64,000 nucleotides of DNA from positions 46,723-110,722 of the forward strand of contig NZ_SMUV01000061.1 of the NCBI RefSeq assembly GCF_004358185.1. Reading direction: 5' to 3'. Numbering within the stretch: the stretch's first letter is position 1; each line of letters opens with the position of its first letter. The notes beneath the pieces were generated by a model. That model was not told the DNA's origin and ran no database searches. It saw nothing but the letters and a program-made list of their open reading frames with translations. Positions 27,253-36,682 of this stretch are shown here, in pieces. Made by a program: the position numbers and the translations under genes. This DNA is from Antarcticimicrobium luteum (GTDB lineage Bacteria > Pseudomonadota > Alphaproteobacteria > Rhodobacterales > Rhodobacteraceae).

Positions 27253-27687
27253 TCACGGCGCCCGGTCCAGTTTGGTGGACAGGTGGATCAGGCTTTCAGA
27301 GCTTTTGACCCCCCGCGCCTCGCCGATCCGGTCCAGCGTGTCGTCCAGTTCGGCCGTGGTTCCGGCGGCGACCTGCACCAGCAGGTCGAACCGGCCCGAG
27401 GTGGTATGCACCACCTCGACGCCCGAAAGGCTTTTCAGCCGGGCCAGCACGGCGGGGCCGCTGCGCGGCTCGATCGAGACCAGCACCGTGGCGCGCAGCG
27501 GCGGCGCGGTGGCGGCGCTGGCGCGCAGGGTGTAGCCGGCGATCACCCCCGCCTTTTCCATCCGCTCGATCCGCGCCTGCACGGTGGTGCGCGCCAGCCC
27601 CAGACGGCGCGCCAGGTCGGTGACCGGCGCGCGGGCATTCTCGCGCAACAGGCGCAGCAATATCCGATCGGTTTCGTCGGTTTGCAT
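27253..27687 (-). CDS. Lrp/AsnC-family regulator
   Basis: The 144-residue regulator has an N-terminal winged HTH (TDRILLRLLRENARAPVTDL, then LGLARTTVQARIERMEKAGVI) and a C-terminal RAM domain (VEVVHTTSGRFDLLVQV). It binds amino acids and regulates divergent neighbours in many genomes. Here it is divergent from the ornithine decarboxylase gene, the arrangement of a local activator or repressor. The ATG at 27687 is favoured over an overlapping TTG. Confidence 0.9.
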   Translation of the reverse strand: MQTDETDRILLRLLRENARAPVTDLARRLGLARTTVQARIERMEKAGVIAGYTLRASAATAPPLRATVLVSIEPRSGPAVLARLKSLSGVEVVHTTSGRFDLLVQVAAGTTAELDDTLDRIGEARGVKSSESLIHLSTKLDRAP

Positions 27688-27792
27688 CAAAACCTCGTCG
27701 ATCTGACGAAAGATGACTCCGATTTAAACAGGGTGCCGCACGAAATCGACAGAAATTCGCGCGAGTCTGGGGAAAAATTCACGAGGTATGAG

Positions 27793-28950
27793 ATGCAACA
27801 TCTGTCCGCCCCCTGGCCCGATCCCGCCGCCTGTCTGGCGCGGATGCGGCCCGACGCCCCCGTCCTTTTCCTGTCGCCCGCCACCTTGCAGGCCACGGCG
27901 CGGCGGTTTCAGTGCGGCTTTCCCGGGCTGGTGACCTATGCGGTCAAGGCCAACGACCGGGCCGAGGTGCTGGCCAATCTGGATAGTGCCGGGATTGCCG
28001 CCTTCGATGTCGCCTCGCCGGCCGAGATGCGGGCGGTACGCGCGATCAATCCCGCCGCCGTGCTGCACTACAACAACCCGGTGCGCAGTCCCGACGAGGT
28101 GGCGGCGGGCACCCAGATGGGCGTGGCGAGCTGGTCGATCGACGAGGACAGCGAGCTTGACAAGCTCAGGGATGTGCCGCGCGGGGCCGAGATCGCGGTG
28201 CGCTTTGCCTTGCCGGTCAGGGGCGCGGCCTATGATTTCGGAGAGAAATTCGGCGCCGCGCCGGAGCGGGCGGCGGATCTGCTGCGCCGGGTGGCCGAGG
28301 GGGGATGGCGTCCGGCGCTGTGTTTTCATCCCGGCACCCAGTGCGAGGATCCCGGCGCATGGGAAAGCTATATCGAGGCGGCCGCGCGCATCGCCGCCCG
28401 CGCCGGGGTGCGCATCGCCCGGCTGAACGTCGGTGGCGGGTTCGCCGCCCATCGAACCGGCCCCGCGCCGGATTTGGAGGCGGTGTTTGCCCGGATCGGG
28501 GTGGCCGTGACGCGCGCCTTTGGCCCCGACGCGCCGGCGCTGATCTGCGAGCCGGGCCGCGCGATGGTCTCGGAGGCCTTCACGCTGGCGGCAAGGATCA
28601 AGGCGCAGCGTGATGGCGGCGAGACGATTTTTCTGAATGACGGCATCTATGGCGGGCTGACCGATCTGCGCGACATGGGGCTGACCGGGCGGGTGCGGGT
28701 GCTGGCCCCGGACGGCGCCCCGCGCCGGGGTCCGCCGCGTCCGCGCCGAATCTTCGGCCCCACCTGCGACAGCCTCGACCGGCTGCCGGACGGGCTGGCC
28801 CTGCCGGCGGATGCGGCGCCGGGGGATTACGTGTTGTTCGCCGGGATGGGTGCCTATTCGGTGGCCATGTCGACCGGCTTCAACGGTTACGGGCTACGCG
28901 ATGTGATTACGGTGCTGGGTCTGACTGGACATTGCCCGCACGAAAGCTAG
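27793..28950 (+). CDS. Type III PLP ornithine/lysine decarboxylase
   Basis: The 385-residue alanine-racemase-fold decarboxylase has the PLP lysine in YAVKAND (Lys52), HPGTQ for the phosphate, LNVGGGF, EPGRAMVSEAF and the catalytic Cys in GPTCDSLD (near residue 325). It probably makes putrescine from ornithine in the cytoplasm. GAGGTATGAG upstream gives the ribosome-binding site. The divergent Lrp-family gene is a likely regulator. Confidence 0.9.
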   Translation: MQHLSAPWPDPAACLARMRPDAPVLFLSPATLQATARRFQCGFPGLVTYAVKANDRAEVLANLDSAGIAAFDVASPAEMRAVRAINPAAVLHYNNPVRSPDEVAAGTQMGVASWSIDEDSELDKLRDVPRGAEIAVRFALPVRGAAYDFGEKFGAAPERAADLLRRVAEGGWRPALCFHPGTQCEDPGAWESYIEAAARIAARAGVRIARLNVGGGFAAHRTGPAPDLEAVFARIGVAVTRAFGPDAPALICEPGRAMVSEAFTLAARIKAQRDGGETIFLNDGIYGGLTDLRDMGLTGRVRVLAPDGAPRRGPPRPRRIFGPTCDSLDRLPDGLALPADAAPGDYVLFAGMGAYSVAMSTGFNGYGLRDVITVLGLTGHCPHES

Positions 28951-28986
28951 GGTCGCGCCTGACGAAATCGATCAGGGGCGCGCGCG

Positions 28987-31284
28987 ATGGAAAAGTTCGG
29001 AAAAAGCCAGCCGGTGACACGGGTTGAGGATCTGCGTCTGCTGACGGGGCATGGACGGTTTCTCGACGATATTGCGCCGGCAGGGGCGCTGCATGCCTAT
29101 GTGTTCCGCTCGCCGGTCGCCCACGGGGTGATCACCGGGCTGGATATTTCCGATGCCCGCGATGCCGAGGGCGTGCATCTGGTGCTGACGAATGACGATC
29201 TGGAGGCCGCCGGCCTCACCGCGAGCATGGCGGGCGTGGTGCTGGAGAACCGCGACGGCTCCCGCGCCGCCGATCCGCATCGCCCGCTCCTGGCCAGGGG
29301 CAAGGTCCGCCATGTGGGTGAGCCGGTGGCGCTGATCGTGGCCGAGACGCCGGAACAGGCCCGCGACGCCGCCGAATGCATCCTGTTCGAGACCGAGGAT
29401 CTGCCGGCCAAGCTGGACCTGGCGCCCGGCGGTGCGGCGGTGCATGACGAGGCGCCGGACAACCTTGCCCTCGACTGGGGGCTGGGCGATGAGGCCGCGA
29501 CCGAGGCCGCCTTTGCCGCGGCCGCCCATGTGGTGCGCCTCGAGGTGCCCGACAACCGGATCATCGTCAACTCGCTGGAGCCGCGCGGGTGTTTCGCCAG
29601 CTGGGACGGCGCCCGCCTGCACCTGACCTTTGGCGGCCAGGGCGTCTGGGCCTTGAAGGGCGAGATCGCGCGGATGCTGGACCTCGACCCCGAGGCGGTG
29701 CATGTCAGCATCGCCGATGTCGGCGGCGGCTTTGGCATGAAGGTGGCGCCCTATCCGGAGTATTTCGCCGTCGCCCAGGCCGCGCGCATGCTGGGCCGGC
29801 CGGTGCGCTGGATGTCCGAGAGGACCGAGGCGATGCTGTCGGACCACGGCGGGCGCGACCTGACCTCGACCGCCGAACTGGCCTTTGATGCCGATCACAA
29901 GATCACCGCCTATCGGGTCAAGAGCCGCTGCAACCTCGGGGCCTATAACTCCAACTTCGGGCAGGCGATCCAGACGCGGCTGTTCTCGCGCGTGCTGATG
30001 GGGGTCTATGACGTGCAAACCACCTGGCTGCAGGTCGAGGGGTATTACACCAATACCGTTCAGGTCGACGCCTATCGCGGCGCCGGGCGGCCCGAGGCGA
30101 TCTATGTGCTGGAACGTGCCATGGACCGCGCCGCGCGCGAGCTGGGCGTCGATCCGTGGGAGCTGCGCCGGCGCAATTTCATCCGGCCCGACCAGTTCCC
30201 CTATCGATCCGCCACCGGCGAGACCTATGACGTGGGCGAGTTCGACCGCATCCTGACCCTTGCCGGGACGAAGGCGGACGCCGCCGGGTTCGAGGCACGG
30301 CGCGCGGCCGACGCCGAACGCGGCCTGCTGCGGGGGCAGGGGCTGTGCTATTACATCGAGAGCATCTTGGGCGATCCGTCCGAGGGCGCAAGGGTGGAGT
30401 TCTGCGAGGACGGCATCGTCAATCTCTATGTCGGTACCCAGTCGAACGGGCAGGGGCACGAGACGGTCTATGCCCAGTTCCTTGCCGACCAGACCGGCAT
30501 TCCCGCCGGGCGTATCCACGTGATCCAGGGCGACAGCGACCTGATCAAGCAGGGCGGCGGCACCGGCGGATCGCGGTCCGTCACCACGCAAAGTACCGCG
30601 ACGCTGGCCACGGTGGACGCGATGCTGGCCGCATTCACCCCCTATCTGGCCGACAAGATGGGGGTGGAGGAAAGCGCGATCCGCTTCGACGACGAAACCT
30701 TCCGCGCGCCGGGCTCGAATCTGACGCCGACCCTGCTGGAGGCCGCCGACATGGCCCGCGCCGATGACCGCGCCGATCTGCTGGCGCATGAGGCGCGCGC
30801 CAGTCTGCCCGGCCGCTCCTATCCCAACGGCACCCATGTGGCCGAGGTGGTGGTCGATCCCGAGACCGGCCAGGTGAGGGTCGACCGCTATACCGTGGTC
30901 GACGATTTTGGCAATCTTATCAACCCGCTGCTGGCCGAGGGGCAGGTGCACGGCGGGGTGGTGCAGGGGCTGGGCCAGGCGCTGAGCGAGCATGTGGTCT
31001 ATGACGAGGACGGGCAGCTGCTCACGGCAACGTTCATGGACTATGCCTTGCCGCGCGCAGCCGACGCGCCCATGATCGGTTTCACCTCCGAGCCGGTGCC
31101 CTCCACCGCCAACCTGATGGGCATGAAGGGCTGCGGCGAGGCGGGCACCGTGGGGTCGATGGCGGCCGTTGCCAACGCGGTACAGGATGCGCTTTGGGCG
31201 CGCGGCGTACGGCAGGCTGATATGCCGTTCACGCCGCTGAGAGTTTGGGACATGCTGCGCAATGGGACTGCAACGGCTTCGTGA
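28987..31284 (+). CDS. Molybdenum hydroxylase large subunit (xanthine dehydrogenase/CoxL form II-like)
   Basis: The 765-residue protein carries the molybdopterin-binding chain of the xanthine oxidase family. It shows a Q-loop in GGQGVWALK, VGGGFGMK, the active-site loop AYRGAGRPE (near residues 362-370) and the catalytic Glu in GCGEAGTVGS (near 717). True CO dehydrogenase (form I) has AYRCSFR, so this is not a form I CO dehydrogenase. The FAD and 2Fe-2S subunits that normally accompany it (coxM/coxS) are absent on both sides. The DUF2235 gene overlaps its 3' end by 23 bases. The substrate (an aldehyde, purine or nicotinate-type compound) is unknown. Confidence 0.87.
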   Translation: MEKFGKSQPVTRVEDLRLLTGHGRFLDDIAPAGALHAYVFRSPVAHGVITGLDISDARDAEGVHLVLTNDDLEAAGLTASMAGVVLENRDGSRAADPHRPLLARGKVRHVGEPVALIVAETPEQARDAAECILFETEDLPAKLDLAPGGAAVHDEAPDNLALDWGLGDEAATEAAFAAAAHVVRLEVPDNRIIVNSLEPRGCFASWDGARLHLTFGGQGVWALKGEIARMLDLDPEAVHVSIADVGGGFGMKVAPYPEYFAVAQAARMLGRPVRWMSERTEAMLSDHGGRDLTSTAELAFDADHKITAYRVKSRCNLGAYNSNFGQAIQTRLFSRVLMGVYDVQTTWLQVEGYYTNTVQVDAYRGAGRPEAIYVLERAMDRAARELGVDPWELRRRNFIRPDQFPYRSATGETYDVGEFDRILTLAGTKADAAGFEARRAADAERGLLRGQGLCYYIESILGDPSEGARVEFCEDGIVNLYVGTQSNGQGHETVYAQFLADQTGIPAGRIHVIQGDSDLIKQGGGTGGSRSVTTQSTATLATVDAMLAAFTPYLADKMGVEESAIRFDDETFRAPGSNLTPTLLEAADMARADDRADLLAHEARASLPGRSYPNGTHVAEVVVDPETGQVRVDRYTVVDDFGNLINPLLAEGQVHGGVVQGLGQALSEHVVYDEDGQLLTATFMDYALPRAADAPMIGFTSEPVPSTANLMGMKGCGEAGTVGSMAAVANAVQDALWARGVRQADMPFTPLRVWDMLRNGTATAS

Positions 31285-32332
31285 TCGGATCTTCGGCTGG
31301 TTCGGCCGGCCGCTGCAATCGGTTCACTCGGCCGAGGGGCGCACCCGCGCGCCGCTGTGTCATCTGATCATCCTCGACGGCACCATGTCGTCGCTCGAGC
31401 CGGGCTATGAGACCCACGCCGGCGTCACCTACCGGCTGTGCCGCGATATGGGCGCTCAGGTCTCGCTCTATTACGAGGCGGGGGTGCAGTGGCCGCATTG
31501 GCGCGCCGCGCCCGACGTGCTGCTGGGGCGCGGCATCAACCGGCAGATCCGCCGCGCCTATGGCTATCTCGCCTCGCGCTATCGCCCCGGCGACCGGATC
31601 TTTCTGATGGGGTATTCGCGCGGGGCCTATGCGGTGCGTTCGCTGGCCGGTGTGATCGACCGGGTCGGCCTGTTGCGCGCCGACTGCGCGACCGAGCGGA
31701 ACATCCGCACCGTCTATCGCCACTATCAGGGCGATCCGGACAGCGATTTCTCCAACGCCTTCGCCCGCGCCCATTGTCACCGGTCCGTCGGGATCGAGAT
31801 GGTCGGCGTCTGGGATACGGTCAAGGCGCTGGGCCTGCGCCTGCCGTTCCTGTGGCAATGGGCCGAGGCGCAGCATTCCTTTCACTCGCACACCCTTGGC
31901 CCGAGCATCCGCAACGGGTTTCACGCGCTGGCGCTGGATGAAACGCGCGAGGTGTTCCGCCCCGAACTGTGGTCCTGTCCGCCGGGCTGGGAGGGGCATG
32001 TGGAACAGGTCTGGTTCCGTGGCGCGCATGGCGATGTGGGCGGGCAGCTCGGCGGTTACGAGGTGGCGCGGCCGCTGGCCAATATCTCGCTGGTGTGGAT
32101 GCTGGACCGGGCCGAGACCTGCGGGCTGCCACTGCCAAAAGGCTGGCGGGCGCGGTTCCACACCGACCCCGACGCCCCCTCGGTCGGCACCTGGCGCGGC
32201 TGGGGCAAGCTGTTCGTGCTGCGCAAGCCACGGCTGGTGGGGGACGACCCGTCAGAACGTCTGCACGAGAGCGTGCGGGAGAGGGGGGGACGCGGAGGTG
32301 GTCTGCTCCATGCCGCGGCGCATGATGTTTGA
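31262..32332 (+). CDS. DUF2235 (Tle1-type) alpha/beta hydrolase
   Basis: The 356-residue protein has DUF2235 landmarks: LIILDGTMSSLEPG at the N-terminus and the nucleophile elbow GYSRGAYAVRSLAG (Gly-x-Ser-x-Gly, near residue 120). Later comes IEMVGVWDTVKALG and VWFRGAHGDVGG. DUF2235 includes type VI lipase effectors of the Tle1 family and uncharacterised housekeeping hydrolases. No type VI genes are near, so an effector role is unsupported. Its start lies inside the molybdenum hydroxylase gene (23-base overlap), which suggests translational coupling. Confidence 0.8.
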   Translation: MGLQRLRDRIFGWFGRPLQSVHSAEGRTRAPLCHLIILDGTMSSLEPGYETHAGVTYRLCRDMGAQVSLYYEAGVQWPHWRAAPDVLLGRGINRQIRRAYGYLASRYRPGDRIFLMGYSRGAYAVRSLAGVIDRVGLLRADCATERNIRTVYRHYQGDPDSDFSNAFARAHCHRSVGIEMVGVWDTVKALGLRLPFLWQWAEAQHSFHSHTLGPSIRNGFHALALDETREVFRPELWSCPPGWEGHVEQVWFRGAHGDVGGQLGGYEVARPLANISLVWMLDRAETCGLPLPKGWRARFHTDPDAPSVGTWRGWGKLFVLRKPRLVGDDPSERLHESVRERGGRGGGLLHAAAHDV

Positions 32333-32392
32333 CCGGCAGCGCCCGCCAGGGCGGGCACTGCCCTTAGCGGTTCATGGTCTCCCGCTGGAAAC

Positions 32393-32899
32393 TCACCCTT
32401 TCGGTGGCAGTTGCAGCACGATGCAGGTGGTCGAGCCGGTGGCATAAAGCCGGCCGTCCTCGACCCCGCGGATCTCGCCATGGGCCACCCCGGTCGAGCG
32501 GCCCACGTGATCGGCCACGCCGAGGCAGTCGACCTCGGTTCCCAGCGGGATCGCGCGCAGGATGTTTATCTTGTATTCCAATGTGGTATAGGCCGCGCCC
32601 TTGGGCACCATGGTCTGCACCGCGCAGGCCATCGCACTATCCAGCAGGGTGCCGTACCAGCCACCGTGGACCGACCCCAGCGGGTTGGTGAAGTCGAACA
32701 GCGGCGTTCCGCGGAACACCACGCGGCCCTTTTCGACCGAATGCAGGGAATAGCCCAGGGTTTTGGAAATCGGCGGCGCGGGCAGGGTTCCGTCGCGGAT
32801 GCCCTGCATGAACTCCAGCCCCGACATGCTGGCCATGTCGGCCGGTCCGAGCAGGTCCTCCGGGTTTTTCGCGTAGTTCGGGGGTGTCGCCTGATTCAT
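32393..32899 (-). CDS. PaaI-family hotdog thioesterase
   Basis: The 168-residue protein has the hotdog active-site stretch NPLGSVHGGWYGTLLDSAMACAV with the HGG turn, followed by LEYKINILRAIPLGTEV. PaaI-type enzymes cleave acyl- or aryl-CoA thioesters, often in phenylacetate pathways, but no such genes adjoin. ATG 32899 is chosen over one four codons upstream because CAGGATG... positions its Shine-Dalgarno better. Confidence 0.85.
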   Translation of the reverse strand: MNQATPPNYAKNPEDLLGPADMASMSGLEFMQGIRDGTLPAPPISKTLGYSLHSVEKGRVVFRGTPLFDFTNPLGSVHGGWYGTLLDSAMACAVQTMVPKGAAYTTLEYKINILRAIPLGTEVDCLGVADHVGRSTGVAHGEIRGVEDGRLYATGSTTCIVLQLPPKG

Positions 32900-32956
32900 C
32901 CTGCCCTCCATCGTGACGAAGGGCAGGCTAGCAGCCCGAGGGGCGCGGACAAGCCG

Positions 32957-33835
32957 TTACGCCACGTTCTCCAGGCTGACCTTGGGCGTGACACCCAGCG
33001 CATGGCAGACGTCGCGGGTCAGCTCGGGCCGGTTCATCGTGTAGAAATGCAGCCGCTCCACGCCGCCCTCGATCAGCTCGCTGCTGAGCTCGGTGCAGAT
33101 CGCGGTCGCCAGCAGATCCTCGCGGCCGTCGCGGGTGGCCTTTTCAAAGGCGTCCTCGACCCATTGCGGGATCGTGGTGCCGCAGCCGCGGGCAAAGTTG
33201 CGCGCGCCTTTCCAGTTCTCGATCGGCAGGATGCCGGGGGTGATCCTCGACCCGTCGATGCCGGCCTTTTCGCAGGCGTCGCGGAACCGGAAAAAGGTTT
33301 CGGATTCGAAGAAAAACTGGGTCAGCGCCTCATCCGCGCCGGCGTCGAGCTTGCGCTTGAGCCAGTCGATGTCGGCCTGCGCGCTGGCCGCCTCGGGATG
33401 CACATCGGGATAGGCGCCGACACGGATCTTGAACCGGCCCGTCGCCGCCAGCGCCTCGATCAGTTCGATCGAGTTGGCAAAGCCGCCGGGATATTGGGTG
33501 AACCGGCCCTCGCCCTTGGGCGGGTCGCCGCGCAGCGCGACGATCTCGGTTACGCCGGATTTTGCAAAACCGTCAGCGATTTCAAGGGTTTCTTCCTTGG
33601 TGGCGTTGACGCAGGTCAGATGCGCCGCCACCTTCAGGCCCGAGGATTTGTGCAGCGTCGCCACCGCGTCGCGAGTCAGATCGCGGGTGGTGCCGCCAGC
33701 GCCATAGGTGACCGAGACGAAACGCGGATCAAGCGGCGCCAGCACCTGCACCGTATCCCAAAGCCGGAACGAGGCTTGCAGGTTCTGCGGCGGGAAGAAT
33801 TCAAAAGAGACTTCAGGGGCTTTCATCGGTCGCAT
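32957..33835 (-). CDS. metF: Methylenetetrahydrofolate reductase
   Basis: The 292-residue TIM-barrel flavoenzyme reduces 5,10-methylene-THF to 5-methyl-THF for methionine synthesis. It shows VSFEFFPP at the N-terminus, VSVTYGAGGTTRD, ALRGDPPKGEG and TQFFFESETFFRF. It is divergent from a LysR gene of the MetR type with a palindromic site between, which suggests homocysteine-dependent activation. Start choice between 33835 and 33826 is uncertain. Confidence 0.95.
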   Translation of the reverse strand: MRPMKAPEVSFEFFPPQNLQASFRLWDTVQVLAPLDPRFVSVTYGAGGTTRDLTRDAVATLHKSSGLKVAAHLTCVNATKEETLEIADGFAKSGVTEIVALRGDPPKGEGRFTQYPGGFANSIELIEALAATGRFKIRVGAYPDVHPEAASAQADIDWLKRKLDAGADEALTQFFFESETFFRFRDACEKAGIDGSRITPGILPIENWKGARNFARGCGTTIPQWVEDAFEKATRDGREDLLATAICTELSSELIEGGVERLHFYTMNRPELTRDVCHALGVTPKVSLENVA

Positions 33836-33874
33836 TATCCTTTGATTTCCGCCCTTGTCGCATATGCGGCATTG

Positions 33875-33887
33875 TGAGACAAACTCA
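33875..33887. promoter_or_regulatory. Candidate MetR/LysR binding site
   Basis: TGAG-ACAAA-CTCA is a 13-base palindrome of the T-N11-A LysR type in the 86-base gap between metF and the divergent LysR gene. Binding is inferred from position. Confidence 0.55.
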
Positions 33888-33921
33888 TAATTCTCAACAA
33901 CAACATGAGCGGAGCGGTGGG

Positions 33922-34827
33922 ATGCATATCGAATTCCGACATCTGCGCACGATCAAGGCGATCCACGACTGCGGCGGGCTCGCCCGCGCCGCCGATCACC
34001 TGAATATCACCCAGAGCGCTTTGAGCCATCAAATCAAGGGGCTGGAGGATCAGGCCGGGGTCGAGCTGTTCATCCGGCGGTCCAAACCGATGAAGTTGTC
34101 GCCCGCCGGGCTGCGGTTGCTCCGGCTGGCCGAGCAGATCCTGCCGCAGGTCGAGGCGATGGAGGCCGAGTTCAATGCGTTGCGCCTGGGCGAGACCGGG
34201 CGGATGCATATCGCCATCGAATGCCACGCCTGTTTCGAATGGCTGTTCCCGGTGCTGGAGGCCTTTCGCAAGAACTGGCCGGATGTGGATGTGGACATCC
34301 GCCCGGGCCTCGCCTTCGACGCGCTGCCGGCGCTGCAAAAGGAGGAGGTCGATCTGGTCGTCTCCTCCGACCCGGAGGACATTCCCGGCGTGGACTTCGT
34401 GGAACTGTTTGACTACGCGCCGGTTTTCGTCGCCGCCTCGCAGCATCCGCTGGCCGCGAAACCCTATATCGAGGCCGAGGATTTCCGCGACGAGACACTG
34501 ATCACCTACCCGGTAGAGCGCAGCCGGCTGGATATTTTCAGCCAGTTGCTGACCCCTGCGGGGGTGGCGCCCAAGGCGGTCCGGCAGGTGGAGCTGACGG
34601 CGGTGATCCTGCTGCTTGTGGCGTCGAACCGGGGGATCTCGGTGCTGCCCGACTGGGTGGTGCGCGAGGTGAAATACAGCTCCGACTACGTCACCCGGCC
34701 GCTGACCAAGGACGGGATCACCCGGAGGCTTTATGCCGCGGTGCGCAGCGAGGACCGCGACAAGCCCTTTGTCAGGGAGCTGATCTCGCTCGCCCGGCAA
34801 GAGGCGCGGCGGCTCCAGGCGGCATGA
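33922..34827 (+). CDS. metR: LysR-family regulator, MetR-like
   Basis: The 301-residue regulator has a LysR helix-turn-helix (LRTIKAIHDCGGLARAADHL, then NITQSALSHQIKGLED) and the periplasmic-binding-like effector domain, including IECHACFEWLFPVLE, close to MetR. MetR uses homocysteine to activate metE, metF and others. Divergence from metF strongly supports this. ATG 33922 follows GGAGCGGTGGG; an upstream in-frame start (33874) is inside the palindrome. Confidence 0.85.
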   Translation: MHIEFRHLRTIKAIHDCGGLARAADHLNITQSALSHQIKGLEDQAGVELFIRRSKPMKLSPAGLRLLRLAEQILPQVEAMEAEFNALRLGETGRMHIAIECHACFEWLFPVLEAFRKNWPDVDVDIRPGLAFDALPALQKEEVDLVVSSDPEDIPGVDFVELFDYAPVFVAASQHPLAAKPYIEAEDFRDETLITYPVERSRLDIFSQLLTPAGVAPKAVRQVELTAVILLLVASNRGISVLPDWVVREVKYSSDYVTRPLTKDGITRRLYAAVRSEDRDKPFVRELISLARQEARRLQAA

Positions 34828-34869
34828 GGATTGGGGGCGTTGTGGACCCTGGCTTGCGGACCGGGGCGC

Positions 34870-35802
34870 CTATCCCAGCACATTCAGCCAAAGCCAGACT
34901 GTGATGAGCGAGGCCCCGGTGGCAATCAGCACCGACGAGGCGGCGACCCGTTTCGCGCGTCCGTACATGTTGGCGAAGATATAGGCGTTGACCCCCGGCG
35001 CCATCGAGGCGGTCAGCACGCCGGAGCGGAACAGATCCTGCGGCACCGCCAGCGCACGGCCCAGCGTCCAGGTGATCGCCGGATGCACCAGCAGCGCCAG
35101 CGCGCAGACCATGAGGATGGCGCGCAGGTCGCCCTCGGGGCGGTATTGCACCAGCACGCCGCCCAGCGCGAAGAGCGCGGCGGGCAGCGCCGCCCGGGTG
35201 ATCAGCCCCAGCGCATCCTCGACCGCGCCGGGCAGGGCGACGCCGGAGAGGTTGACGACAAAGCCCAGCAGGATCGCCAGGATCAGTGCGTTTCTGAACA
35301 TCGCCGTCAGCACCGCCCGGGCCATGCGTCCGCCGCCGTTGCCGCGGTTGCGCACGATCTCCATCGCGGTGATGCCGACGCCATAGCAGAACGGCGAATG
35401 AAAGGCGACGATTGCAAAGTTTCCGGCCAGGTTGCCCGGTCCATAGGCCCGTTCGGTGATCGGCAGCCCCATCAGCACCGAGTTGGAGAACAGGCAGCAA
35501 AAGCCGATTGCGACGCAATCCTCCCAGTCGCGGTGAAACAGCAGCCGCGCCCCCATCACCCCCAGGCCGAAGCAGGCCAGCGCCCCGGTGTAGAAGCTGA
35601 GCAGCAGCCGCGGATCGAACCCGGCGCGCAGATCGAGGTGCGAGATGGCGGCGAACAGCAGGCAGGGCACCGCAAAGCTCTGGGCGAACCGCATCAGCCC
35701 ATCCACATGGCCGGTCGTGAAGTACCCGGCCCGCGTCGCGGCATAGCCGGCGCCGATCACCAGAAAGACCGGCAGGATGACGTCGATCAGGGTCTGGATC
35801 AT
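34870..35802 (-). CDS. AEC-family transporter
   Basis: The 310-residue membrane protein has about ten hydrophobic segments in two halves. The first half begins IQTLIDVILPVFLVIGAGYA and contains FAVPCLLFAAIS, and SNSVLMGLPI lies in the middle. This matches the auxin efflux carrier (PIN-like) family of bacterial transporters for small organic acids or malonate. No catabolic genes adjoin, so substrate is open. It is the last gene on this strand before the MBL gene at 35873, with about 70 bases between. Confidence 0.85.
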   Translation of the reverse strand: MIQTLIDVILPVFLVIGAGYAATRAGYFTTGHVDGLMRFAQSFAVPCLLFAAISHLDLRAGFDPRLLLSFYTGALACFGLGVMGARLLFHRDWEDCVAIGFCCLFSNSVLMGLPITERAYGPGNLAGNFAIVAFHSPFCYGVGITAMEIVRNRGNGGGRMARAVLTAMFRNALILAILLGFVVNLSGVALPGAVEDALGLITRAALPAALFALGGVLVQYRPEGDLRAILMVCALALLVHPAITWTLGRALAVPQDLFRSGVLTASMAPGVNAYIFANMYGRAKRVAASSVLIATGASLITVWLWLNVLG

Positions 35803-35872
35803 CGTGCGGCGGGCCCGGGGCGGGGCCGGGGCCCCGGCGGGCGGATCGGGGCGGGCAGGGCGCGCAGGGTGG

Positions 35873-36682
35873 TCACCGGTCCGGAACCGGCAGTCGGATC
35901 ACCATGCCGTCATGGGCCGGGATGATATGCTCCGGCGTCTCGGCGGCGACGGTGTCATAATCCAGATCGATATGCATGTTGGTCAGCACCGCCTGTTTCG
36001 GCGCGGCCCGTTCGATCCACTCCAGCGACTGGGCCAGATGCGAATGGGTCGGATGCGGGCTGCGGCGCAGCGCGTCGAGCACCCAGATGTCGAGATCGCG
36101 CAATTCGTCCCAGGCGGCGTCATAGATTTCGGCGACGTCCGGCATATAGGCCAGCCCGCCGATGCGGAACCCCAGCGCATCGATCGAGCCGTGGCCGACC
36201 TTGAACGGGCGCAGCGGGATCGGGCCGCCCGGGCCGTCGATCTCGAACGGGCCCTTGATGGTGCGCAGATCGAGGATCGGCGGATAGGGCGAGCCCTCGG
36301 GCTGCACGAAGGCATAGCCGAACCGGCCCAGCAGCGCGTCCTGGGTGTCGCCGTCGGCCCAGACCGGCACCCGGGCGCGCATGTTGAAGACGATCATGCG
36401 CAGATCGTCGATGCCATGCACATGATCGGCGTGGCTATGGGTATAGACCACCCCGTCGAGCCGTCCGGTGCCGCTGTCCAGCAGCTGGCCGCGCATGTCC
36501 GGGCTGGTGTCGATCAGCACCGATGTGGTGCCTTCAGGTCCGTCGCGCTCGACCAGCATGGAGCAGCGGCGGCGGCGGTTGCGCGGGTTCTCCGGATCGC
36601 AGTCGCCCCAGTGGCCGCCAAGGCGCGGCACCCCGCCGGACGAGCCGCAGCCGAGGATGGTAAAGCGCAGCTCGCCGCTCAT
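35873..36682 (-). CDS. PhnP-like metallo-beta-lactamase-fold hydrolase
   Basis: The 269-residue protein has the full zinc motif THSHADHVHGIDD and starts with TILGCGSSGGVPR, as in PhnP phosphodiesterases and related tRNase Z-like proteins. Later ligands are in VGHGSIDALGFRIGG, and a C-terminal AHDGM. It probably hydrolyses cyclic nucleotide or phosphodiester substrates. It overlaps the tatD stop by four bases in a conserved operon that also has holB, tmk, dacC and the SPOR lipoprotein. Confidence 0.85.
   Translation of the reverse strand: MSGELRFTILGCGSSGGVPRLGGHWGDCDPENPRNRRRRCSMLVERDGPEGTTSVLIDTSPDMRGQLLDSGTGRLDGVVYTHSHADHVHGIDDLRMIVFNMRARVPVWADGDTQDALLGRFGYAFVQPEGSPYPPILDLRTIKGPFEIDGPGGPIPLRPFKVGHGSIDALGFRIGGLAYMPDVAEIYDAAWDELRDLDIWVLDALRRSPHPTHSHLAQSLEWIERAAPKQAVLTNMHIDLDYDTVAAETPEHIIPAHDGMVIRLPVPDR

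Noticed and set aside
28972..30993. 673-residue minus-strand frame
   Set aside because: It is antisense to the molybdenum hydroxylase gene, whose motifs are complete.
28987..31284. Aerobic CO dehydrogenase (form I CoxL)
   Set aside because: The active-site loop is AYRGAGR rather than AYRCSFR, and coxM/coxS are absent.
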